Assembly (NCBI RefSeq): GCF_042680685.1
Contig: NZ_JBHUEA010000005.1
Location: 62,001-126,000, forward strand
DNA length: 64,000 nucleotides
Direction: 5' to 3'
From: Amnibacterium endophyticum
GTDB lineage: Bacteria > Actinomycetota > Actinomycetes > Actinomycetales > Microbacteriaceae
This document shows positions 43,734 through 50,612 of the stretch, piece after piece. Each line of letters begins with the position of its first letter. The first letter of the stretch is position 1. The notes beneath the pieces were generated by a model. It saw nothing but the letters and a program-made list of their open reading frames with translations. It searched no databases and was not told the DNA's origin. Made by a program: the position numbers and the translations under genes.

Positions 43734-43875
43734 GGGCGCCACTGTAGTGACGGGCCCGTCGCCCGGACCTTTCCCAGTCAAGGGGGCGCGCCATCAGGGC
43801 CGGGGGCGCCGTCGCCGTCGGCGCGCCGCCGTAAGATCGTCTGCCGCACGGGTCCGACGAGGGAGGGTGCAACAG
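43734..43875. promoter_or_regulatory. Divergent promoter region manC / sdhCDAB
   Basis: Minus strand: TACAGT (43746-43741) directly ahead of manC. Plus strand: TAAGAT (43832-43837) gives an sdh leader of about 30 nt that carries GGAGGG ahead of sdhC. No obvious operator dyad was found. Confidence 0.45.
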
Positions 43876-44310
43876 ATGGTGTCTTTGAGGCCGTCACCGC
43901 CGCCGGTGACCAAGCGCAGCGATCGGCTGCCGCGGCCCCCGGCGGGCACCGTCTACCGCGGTCACGAGGGCATGTGGTCCTGGGTGCTGCACCGCATCAC
44001 GGGCATCGCGATCTTCTTCTTCCTGCTCGTGCACGTGCTCGACACCGCGCTGATCCGCGTCTCCCCCGAGGCGTACAACGGCGTCATCGCTCAGTACAAG
44101 AACCCGATCATGGGCCTCGGCGAGATCGCGCTCGTCGGCGCCATCGTCTTCCACGCCTTCAACGGCCTGCGGATCATCCTGGTCGACTTCTGGAGCGTGG
44201 GCACGCGGTTCCAGCGCCAGATGTTCTGGATCGTCATCGGCCTCTGGGTCGTCGTCATGGCGGGCTTCGTGCCGCGCCAGCTGTTCGTGATCATCTCGGA
44301 GGTGCAGTGA
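43876..44310 (+). CDS. sdhC: Succinate dehydrogenase cytochrome b556 subunit
   Basis: The 144-aa membrane anchor has three helices with WSWVLHRITGIAIFFFLLVHVLDTAL (haem/quinone-site region), GLGEIALVGAIVFHAFNGLRIILVDF with a haem-ligand His, and a third helix MFWIVIGLWVVVMAGFV. It binds haem b and forms the ubiquinone/menaquinone site with SdhD. ATG 43876 has GGAGGG eight nt upstream. The stop overlaps the sdhD ATG (TGATG), so translation is coupled. The order sdhC-sdhD-sdhA-sdhB is that of the mycobacterial Sdh2-type operon. Confidence 0.92.
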   Translation: MVSLRPSPPPVTKRSDRLPRPPAGTVYRGHEGMWSWVLHRITGIAIFFFLLVHVLDTALIRVSPEAYNGVIAQYKNPIMGLGEIALVGAIVFHAFNGLRIILVDFWSVGTRFQRQMFWIVIGLWVVVMAGFVPRQLFVIISEVQ

Positions 44311-44765
44311 TGGCGACGACCTACGCCGCCCCCCGCTCCCCCGCTCCCACGCACCCGAACCGCCGGTTCAACGTGGAGAAGTGGGGCTGGATCTACATGC
44401 GCGTCTCCGGCGTCGTGCTGGTCGTGCTGATCTTCGGCCACCTCTTCGTGAACCTGATCTCGGGCGACGGGGTCAAGCAGATCGACTTCGCCTTCATCGC
44501 GGGCAAGTACGCGACGCCGTTCTGGCAGGTCTGGGACGTGCTGATGCTGTGGCTGGCCCTGATCCACGGCGCCAACGGCATGCGCACCATCACGAACGAC
44601 TACGTCGTGGCCCCGGCCGCGAACCGGCTGCTGAAGGGCGCCATCGCGGTCGCGGCGGCGCTGCTCATCGTCCTCGGCACGATGGTCGTCTTCACCTTCG
44701 ACCCGTGCCCCGCGAACGGCACGGCGGAGAACCTGCCCGCCTTCTGCTCGGCGGTGGCGCGATGA
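44310..44765 (+). CDS. sdhD: Succinate dehydrogenase hydrophobic anchor subunit
   Basis: The 151-aa subunit has a polar N-terminal tail and three helices: WIYMRVSGVVLVVLIFGHLFVNLI with a conserved His, VWDVLMLWLALIHGANGMRTI, and LLKGAIAVAAALLIVLGTMVVF. The HGANGMR segment is characteristic of actinobacterial SdhD. GGAGG lies seven nt before the ATG, inside the end of sdhC. It anchors the SdhAB catalytic dimer to the inner face of the membrane. Its last codons overlap a possible early start of sdhA at 44762. Confidence 0.9.
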   Translation: MATTYAAPRSPAPTHPNRRFNVEKWGWIYMRVSGVVLVVLIFGHLFVNLISGDGVKQIDFAFIAGKYATPFWQVWDVLMLWLALIHGANGMRTITNDYVVAPAANRLLKGAIAVAAALLIVLGTMVVFTFDPCPANGTAENLPAFCSAVAR

Positions 44766-44875
44766 CCGCCGCGCGCCCGGACTGGACGGGCCCCATTAGG
44801 AAGGTCGCTGCGCGTCTCGGCCCGCAGGACCGGCAGTCGAGCCCGGCCGGGCGGCAGCGCGACCCGCAGGAGACC

Positions 44876-46696
44876 ATGTCCTGGACCGACGACGGCCCCG
44901 ACGAGCGCACGATCGACGGGATCCACTACCACCGGCACGACGTCGTGATCGTGGGCGCAGGCGGCGCGGGCATGCGCGCCGCCATCGAGGCCGGCCCCAA
45001 GGCGAAGACCGCCGTCATCACGAAGCTCTACCCCACCCGCTCCCACACGGGCGCGGCGCAGGGCGGCATGGCCGCCGCGCTCGCGAACGTGGAGGAGGAC
45101 AGCTGGGAGTGGCACACCTTCGACACGGTGAAGGGCGGCGACTACCTGGTCGACCAGGACGCCGCCGAGATCCTGGCGAAGGAGGCCATCGACGCGGTCA
45201 TCGACCTCGAGAACATGGGGCTGCCGTTCAACCGGACGCCCGAGGGGAAGATCGACCAGCGCCGCTTCGGCGGCCACACGGCGGACCACGGCAAGACCCC
45301 GGTCCGCCGGGCCTGCTACGCCGCGGACCGCACCGGCCACATGATCCTGCAGACGCTCTACCAGAACTGCGTCAAGGCGGGCATCGACTTCTACAACGAG
45401 TACTACGCCCTCGACCTCGCGATGACCGAGGTGATGGAGGGCGGGAAGCTCGTGAAGCGGCCGTCCGGCGTCGTCGCGTACGAGCTGGCGACCGGCGAGA
45501 TCCACGTCTTCCAGGCGAAGTCGATCGTGTTCGCGACCGGCGGGTTCGGCAAGGTCTACAAGACGACCTCGAACGCGCACACCCTCACCGGTGACGGCGT
45601 CGGGATCATCTGGCGCAAGGGCCTGCCGCTCGAGGACATGGAGTTCTTCCAGTTCCACCCGACCGGCCTCGCGAAGCTCGGCATCCTGCTGACCGAGGGC
45701 GCCCGCGGCGAGGGCGCGATCCTCCGCAACGCGTCGGGCGAGCGGTTCATGGAGCGCTACGCGCCGACGATCAAGGACCTGGCTCCGCGCGACATCGTCA
45801 GCCGGTGCATGGTGCAGGAGGTCGCGGAGGGCCGCGGTGCCGGCCCGCTGAAGGACTACGTGCTGCTCGACTGCACGCACCTCGGCGCGGAGGTCCTCGA
45901 GACCAAGCTGCCGGACATCACCGAGTTCGCCCGCACCTACCTCGGCGTCGATCCCGTCGTCGAGCCGGTGCCCGTCATGCCGACCGCGCACTACGCGATG
46001 GGCGGCATCCCGACGAACGTGAAGGCGGAGGTGCTGTCCGACAACGACACCGTCGTCCCGGGCCTGTACGCCGCCGGCGAGTGCGCCTGCGTGTCGGTCC
46101 ACGGGTCGAACCGCCTCGGCACGAACTCCCTGCTCGACATCAACGTGTTCGGCAAGCGCGCCGGCAACAACGCGGTCGAGTACGCGCGGACGGCGTCCTT
46201 CATCCCGCTGCCGAAGGACCCGGCGAAGGGCATCCTCGAGCTCGTCGAGCAGCTGCGATCCTCGACGGGGACCGAGCGGATCGCGGACCTGCGGCGCGAG
46301 CTGCAGGACAACATGGACGCGTCCGCGCAGGTGTTCCGCACCGACGAGTCGCTCGCCAAGGTGACCGAGATCATCCACGGGCTGCGCGAGCGGTACCGGA
46401 ACATCGCGATCCAGGACAAGGGCAAGCGGTTCAACACCGACCTGCTCGAGGCGATCGAGCTCGGCTTCCTGCTCGACCTCGCGGAGGTGGTCGTCTACTC
46501 GGCGCGCAACCGCAAGGAGAGCCGCGGCGGGCACATGCGCGACGACTACCCGAAGCGCGACGACGAGAACTACATGAAGCACACGATGGCGTACCTGACC
46601 GGGGACCCCCACAGCTCGACCGCGGAGGACCACATCCAGCTGGACTGGAAGCCGGTCGTGATCACGCGTTACCAGCCGATGGAGCGGAAGTACTGA
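44876..46696 (+). CDS. sdhA: Succinate dehydrogenase flavoprotein subunit
   Basis: The 606-aa flavoprotein oxidises succinate to fumarate with covalent FAD. It has VVIVGAGGAGMRAAIEAG, the FAD-linking His in PTRSHTGAAQGGMAAAL, RRFGGHTADHGKTPVRRACYAADRTGH, FQFHPTGL, APRDIVSRCMVQEV and PTAHYAMGGIPTN. The start is ambiguous. MSWTDDGPDE (44876), with AGGAG close upstream, gives the usual family length. An ATG at 44762 overlapping the sdhD stop (ATGA) would add a 38-residue basic extension. I prefer 44876 because homologues begin close to the HYHxxDVVIVGAG strand. The stop overlaps sdhB by 1 nt. Confidence 0.93.
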   Translation: MSWTDDGPDERTIDGIHYHRHDVVIVGAGGAGMRAAIEAGPKAKTAVITKLYPTRSHTGAAQGGMAAALANVEEDSWEWHTFDTVKGGDYLVDQDAAEILAKEAIDAVIDLENMGLPFNRTPEGKIDQRRFGGHTADHGKTPVRRACYAADRTGHMILQTLYQNCVKAGIDFYNEYYALDLAMTEVMEGGKLVKRPSGVVAYELATGEIHVFQAKSIVFATGGFGKVYKTTSNAHTLTGDGVGIIWRKGLPLEDMEFFQFHPTGLAKLGILLTEGARGEGAILRNASGERFMERYAPTIKDLAPRDIVSRCMVQEVAEGRGAGPLKDYVLLDCTHLGAEVLETKLPDITEFARTYLGVDPVVEPVPVMPTAHYAMGGIPTNVKAEVLSDNDTVVPGLYAAGECACVSVHGSNRLGTNSLLDINVFGKRAGNNAVEYARTASFIPLPKDPAKGILELVEQLRSSTGTERIADLRRELQDNMDASAQVFRTDESLAKVTEIIHGLRERYRNIAIQDKGKRFNTDLLEAIELGFLLDLAEVVVYSARNRKESRGGHMRDDYPKRDDENYMKHTMAYLTGDPHSSTAEDHIQLDWKPVVITRYQPMERKY

Positions 46697-47505
46697 TGAC
46701 GACGACGCAGACCGTGGCCATGCCCGGGGTCACCGACGCCGTGATGAACCCGGCGGTGAAGCGGAGGCCGGCCGCGGGGTTCGCCACGATCACGCTGATC
46801 ATCCGCCGGTTCGACCCCGACGTGGACACCGAGCCGCGCTGGCAGGACTACGACGTCGACGTGCTGCCGACCGACCGCATCCTCGACGCCCTGCACGCGA
46901 TCAAGTGGGACCAGGACGGGTCGCTGACCTTCCGCCGGTCGTGCGCGCACGGCGTCTGCGGCTCCGACGCGATGCGGATCAACGGCCGCAACCGGCTGGC
47001 CTGCAAGACGCTGGTGAAGGACCTCGACACGTCGAAGCCGATCTACGTCGAGGCCATCAAGGGCCTGCCGCTCGAGAAGGACCTCGTCGTCGACATGGAG
47101 CCCTTCTTCGAGTCGTTCCGGCAGGTGCAGCCGTTCCTGCAGGCGGGCACCGCGCCGCAGGGCGGCCGCGAGCGCCTGCAGTCCTCGGCGGACCGGGAGC
47201 GCTTCGACGACACGACGAAGTGCATCCTCTGCGCCGCGTGCACGACCAGCTGCCCGGTGTTCTGGACCGACGGCCAGTACTTCGGCCCGGCCGCGATCGT
47301 GAACGCGCACCGCTTCATCTTCGACAGCCGTGACGACGCCGCCGACGTGCGCCTCGACATCCTGAACGACCGCGAGGGCGTGTGGCGCTGCCGCACGACC
47401 TTCAACTGCACGGAGGCGTGCCCGCGCGGGATCGAGATCACGAAGGCGATCAGCGAGGTCAAGTCGGCGATGATGCGCAGCCCGGAGGCCGTCCGCATCG
47501 CGTGA
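46696..47505 (+). CDS. sdhB: Succinate dehydrogenase iron-sulfur subunit
   Basis: The 269-aa electron-transfer subunit carries three clusters. Its [2Fe-2S] ligands lie in RRSCAHGVCGSDAMRINGRNRLACKTL, the [4Fe-4S] ligands in CILCAACTTSCPV and the remaining [3Fe-4S]/[4Fe-4S] ligands in CRTTFNCTEACPRGIEITKAI. It passes electrons from SdhA FAD to the membrane quinone site. The 30-residue N-terminal extension before the first strand is longer than in E. coli. The ATG overlaps the sdhA stop (TGATG). An interleaved pair of inverted repeats starts 5 nt after its stop. Confidence 0.94.
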   Translation: MTTTQTVAMPGVTDAVMNPAVKRRPAAGFATITLIIRRFDPDVDTEPRWQDYDVDVLPTDRILDALHAIKWDQDGSLTFRRSCAHGVCGSDAMRINGRNRLACKTLVKDLDTSKPIYVEAIKGLPLEKDLVVDMEPFFESFRQVQPFLQAGTAPQGGRERLQSSADRERFDDTTKCILCAACTTSCPVFWTDGQYFGPAAIVNAHRFIFDSRDDAADVRLDILNDREGVWRCRTTFNCTEACPRGIEITKAISEVKSAMMRSPEAVRIA

Positions 47506-47510
47506 CCGGC

Positions 47511-47577
47511 GGACGTCGCGCCCTCGACCCTCCGCGAGCCGGGCGCGACGTCCCACCGTCCGACCGGCTCGCGGAGG
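47511..47577. promoter_or_regulatory. Interleaved inverted repeats after sdhB (terminator/attenuator or pseudoknot)
   Basis: Arm A GGACGTCGCGCCC (47511-47523) pairs with 47541-47553 (13 bp). Arm B CCTCCGCGAGCCGG (47529-47542) pairs with 47564-47577 (14 bp). B lies inside the A loop and overlaps A' by 2 nt, so the stems are either mutually exclusive or form a pseudoknot. B' contains the GGAGG ahead of the short reading frame at 47592. Confidence 0.6.
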
Positions 47578-47591
47578 ATCGGGGGACGACG

Positions 47592-47636
47592 ATGACCGGC
47601 TCGGGCATGGACGACGCGGGGATCCGGCGCGCATGA
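47592..47636 (+). CDS. Possible 14-codon leader peptide
   Basis: ATG 47592 opens MTGSGMDDAGIRRA and stops at a TGA overlapping the sulfotransferase-like ATG (ATGA). GGAGG lies 14 nt and GGGGGA about 5 nt upstream. Its position between the interleaved hairpins and the coupled downstream start is suggestive, but a peptide this short cannot be proved from sequence. Confidence 0.3.
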   Translation: MTGSGMDDAGIRRA

Positions 47637-48853
47637 CCGTCGAGCTCGCCCCGGACGACCCGCGGCTCGAGGTGCCGCTCGGGAGCCGCGTGTTCCACGC
47701 CGGCATGCCGAAGACCGGGACCACCGCGCTGCAGCGGACGCTCGCCGCGCAGCGGGGCGAGCTCCTCGCGCACGGGACTCGCTACCCCGGTTCCGCGACC
47801 TCCTTCAACCACCGGCGGGCGCTCTACGCGGCCCTCGACCGGCCGCTCAGCTGGAGCGGGCGCGACGACGTGGTCCCCGGCCGCGAGCGGTGGACGCGAC
47901 TGGTCGACGAGGTCGCGGCGGACCGCAGCAACCGGGTGCTCATCAGCGTGGAGACGTTGAGCGAGAGCCCGGCCGACGGGCTGCGCCGGATCCTCGAGGA
48001 GCTGAAGGGCGAGGCGCACGTCGTCCTGACCCTCCGCAGCCTCCCCGCCCAGCTCGCCTCGTCCTGGCAGCAGTACCTGAAGTCGGGGTTGACGACCGGC
48101 TTCGACGCCTGGCTCCGGCAGGTGCTCGACGACGGCCGGACGCCGAAGGTGACGAAGAGCTTCCGCGTGCGCAGCGACGTCGACGCGCTCGTCGGCAAGT
48201 GGGCCGGCCTCGTCGGGGAGGAGCGCGTCACCCTGGTCGTGCTCGACCCGCAGGACCGCGCGCTGCTGCCCCGGGCATTCGAGTCGACCCTGGCGCTGCC
48301 GAGCGGCATGCTGGAGCCGCACGACGAGGTCACGGGGGTCAACCGCTCGTTCACCTGGGGCGAGGCCGAGCTGCTCCGGGAGATCAACCGGCGCATCCGG
48401 GACCGGGACGTGCGCTGGCCGGACTACGAGCGACTCGTGCGGGGCGGCATGGTCGACCGCCTGCTCGACCTGCGCGTCCCCGGCCCGCACGAGCAGCGGA
48501 TCGTGCCGCCGGCCTGGGCGGTCGAGCGCATGGTCGGGTACGCGCAGCAGCAGATCGAGGCGCTGCGGCGGCGCCGCGTGCGGGTGGTGGGCGACCTGGC
48601 GCACCTCGCGACGCCGGTCGCCTCGTCGGACGGCGCCGAGGCGCCCGCCGAGGTCGCGGTCGACGCCGCCGCGGAGGCGGTGCTCGGCATGCTCTCCGCC
48701 GGGCTGGGCCGGGGGAACGACTTCGGCGACGTGCCCGCCAGGTCGCTCGACGACGTGCCGGCGTCCTCGCTCGCGCGCGCGCTCGCCGAGCGGGTGTCGC
48801 GCCGCGCGTCGACCGCGTCGAGGCGGATGGTCGACCGCGTCGTGAAGCGCTGA
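47633..48853 (+). CDS. Sulfotransferase-like P-loop protein
   Basis: The 406-aa product has a PAPS-binding-like loop near the N-terminus (VFHAGMPKTGTTALQRTL, with K-T-G-T-T at about 26-30) and a 3'-phosphate-type strand-helix VVLTLRSLPAQLASSWQQY (about 140-158), as in sulfotransferases of glycans and lipids. The C-terminal 90 residues are Ala/Asp-rich and probably disordered, ending in a basic tail. No cysteine desulfurase, PAPS synthase or glycosyltransferase gene adjoins it, so the acceptor is unknown. A wall glycan or lipid is possible. ATG 47633 overlaps a possible 14-codon leader frame. Confidence 0.7.
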   Translation: MTVELAPDDPRLEVPLGSRVFHAGMPKTGTTALQRTLAAQRGELLAHGTRYPGSATSFNHRRALYAALDRPLSWSGRDDVVPGRERWTRLVDEVAADRSNRVLISVETLSESPADGLRRILEELKGEAHVVLTLRSLPAQLASSWQQYLKSGLTTGFDAWLRQVLDDGRTPKVTKSFRVRSDVDALVGKWAGLVGEERVTLVVLDPQDRALLPRAFESTLALPSGMLEPHDEVTGVNRSFTWGEAELLREINRRIRDRDVRWPDYERLVRGGMVDRLLDLRVPGPHEQRIVPPAWAVERMVGYAQQQIEALRRRRVRVVGDLAHLATPVASSDGAEAPAEVAVDAAAEAVLGMLSAGLGRGNDFGDVPARSLDDVPASSLARALAERVSRRASTASRRMVDRVVKR

Positions 48854-48885
48854 CCGGCGGTCCGGCCGGTACCCGCCGCGCAGCA

Positions 48886-48929
48886 GGACGGGGTCGAGGA
48901 ACCGCAGGTCCCCGACCCCGTCCGCGGTT
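48886..48929. terminator. Interleaved hairpin terminator between convergent genes
   Basis: GGACGGGGTCG (48886-48896) pairs with CGACCCCGTCC (48913-48923). AACCGC (48900-48905) in its loop can also pair with GCGGTT (48924-48929), the same interlocked topology as after sdhB. It separates the sulfotransferase-like gene from the convergent PhoX gene. Confidence 0.55.
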
Positions 48930-50422
48930 CAGCCCAGGTAGGTGCGCCAGGGTCCGCGGATCGCGAAGACGTGGCCCGGCTCCTGCACGTTCGCGAACAG
49001 CACGGTGCCGTCCGGGCTGAAGGCCGGGCCGGTCATCTCGCTGTAGACGTTCCCCTTCGCCTCGCTCTGCTCCTGCACGATGGCGTTGCGCGCGATCGCC
49101 TGCGCGCCCGTCGTCGCGTTCCAGGCGAGCACGTGGTTCGCGGTGTTGCCGTCCTCGGTGAGGATCAGGTCGCCGTAGGGCGACACGTGGCAGCCGTCGG
49201 GCCCGTCGAACGCGAGGTCGAGGCTGCGGCCGAGCGACTCCTCCCAGCCCGCCGTCTCCACGTGCAGCTGCTCGTTGTACGGGAAGTACGCCTTCAGGGT
49301 GAGCGTCTCGTCGGCGTAGTCGTAGTACCAGACCTGCCCGTCGTGCTTCGTCGCGTCGGTCGGCAGGTCGCCCGCGGCGAAGGCGAAGCTCGCGACGAAG
49401 TACATGCCGCGCCGGTCGCCCCAGGCGCCCTCGAGCTTCTTCGAGTGCGTGATCTCGCCGTCCGGGAACTGCTTGCGCAGCGACGTGGTGGTGGCGTGGC
49501 GGTCCGGGACCCGCTTCCAGCTGGTCCGGAAGGGGCGGCCGATCTCCGCCGAGGTGACGTAGGCGAGGTCCGGCAGCACGCTGCCGTCGTTCGTCAGCAC
49601 GGCGAGCGCGTCCAGCCGTCCCGCGTCCCGGCCGAGCGACTCGGCGATGCGGGGCCGGAGGCGGTAGCCGGTCGGCGCGGTCCAGCGGTAGAGCAGCCCG
49701 GTCGGCCTGCTCGCGTCCTCGGTCAGGTAGACGCGGGTGCGGCTCGGCTCGACGACGACGGCCTCGTGCGGCGCGCGGCCCCACGCCTCGATCGGCTTCG
49801 GCACCTGCTGGTCGGGCCGGTCCGCGAACACCTCGAAGACGTAGCCGTGGTCCTTCGTGAACGAGCCGGTGCCGGCCTTCGCCTCCGTCTCCTCGCAGGT
49901 GAGCCAGGATCCCCACGGGGTCGGCCCGCCCGCGCAGTTGCTGACCGTGCCCGACAGCCCGACCCACTCCGCGACGCGCCGCCCGGTGGTCGTGGTCTCG
50001 ATCACGGTGACACCGCCGCCTTCGGCGCCCGGGTCGTAGACGGTGCCCGCGACGGCAGGCACGAAGTTGCCGGTCTTCGAGGAGATCTCGTGGTTCTGGA
50101 TCAGGCGCAGCCGCTGGCCGGAGCGCACCGCGACCGTGCCGTCCGGGCGGTCCGGGGTCTTCCCGATCGTCTTCCCGCGGCCGTCCTGCAGGTCGGTCAC
50201 GCCCGACTGCGCGACCACCTCGGCGCTGAAACCGCGCGGGAGCACGAGCTTCCCGCCCGCGGCGTACTCGGTCAGCGGCGGGAAGAGCTTCGCGATGGTG
50301 GAGCGCTTGCCCGCCGCGAGCGGCGCGGCCTGCGCGGCGTCCGCGCCGAGCGCGGTGCCGGCGACGGCGGAAGCGCCGAGCAGCGCGCCCCCGGACAGCA
50401 GTTGACGTCGGTCGAACGACAT
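48929..50422 (-). CDS. PhoX-family alkaline phosphatase (DUF839), Tat-exported
   Basis: The 497-aa protein starts MSFDRRQLLSGGALLGASAVAGTALGADAAQAA, a twin-arginine signal with cleavage after AQA near residue 32. The mature part is a PhoX-like six-bladed propeller with RLRLIQNHEIS, TVSNCAGGPTPWGSWLTCEE, HGYVFEV, WGRAPHEAVVVEPSR and LTEDGNTANHV. PhoX enzymes bind calcium and iron in the cytoplasm and are exported folded, where they release phosphate from organic esters. ATG 50422 has GGAGG four to five nt upstream. No Pho-box was identified. It is divergent from the secreted propeller gene, with 190 nt between starts. Confidence 0.88.
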   Translation of the reverse strand: MSFDRRQLLSGGALLGASAVAGTALGADAAQAAPLAAGKRSTIAKLFPPLTEYAAGGKLVLPRGFSAEVVAQSGVTDLQDGRGKTIGKTPDRPDGTVAVRSGQRLRLIQNHEISSKTGNFVPAVAGTVYDPGAEGGGVTVIETTTTGRRVAEWVGLSGTVSNCAGGPTPWGSWLTCEETEAKAGTGSFTKDHGYVFEVFADRPDQQVPKPIEAWGRAPHEAVVVEPSRTRVYLTEDASRPTGLLYRWTAPTGYRLRPRIAESLGRDAGRLDALAVLTNDGSVLPDLAYVTSAEIGRPFRTSWKRVPDRHATTTSLRKQFPDGEITHSKKLEGAWGDRRGMYFVASFAFAAGDLPTDATKHDGQVWYYDYADETLTLKAYFPYNEQLHVETAGWEESLGRSLDLAFDGPDGCHVSPYGDLILTEDGNTANHVLAWNATTGAQAIARNAIVQEQSEAKGNVYSEMTGPAFSPDGTVLFANVQEPGHVFAIRGPWRTYLG

Positions 50423-50612
50423 GGATCCTCCAGGTGTCCCGGCCGGCGCCCCCGTCGGGCCGGCCTCGAGCGGCGGCAACGGTTCCGCCGCCGGGTGAAC
50501 GGCCGATGTCCTCGCCGCGCCCGACGGGTGAACCCGGAGCGGGCCGCGATGCGCCGCCCCCTCCGCGTGGCACACCCCCTGAGTGCGGGCCGCTCCCTAC
50601 CGTGACCGGACC

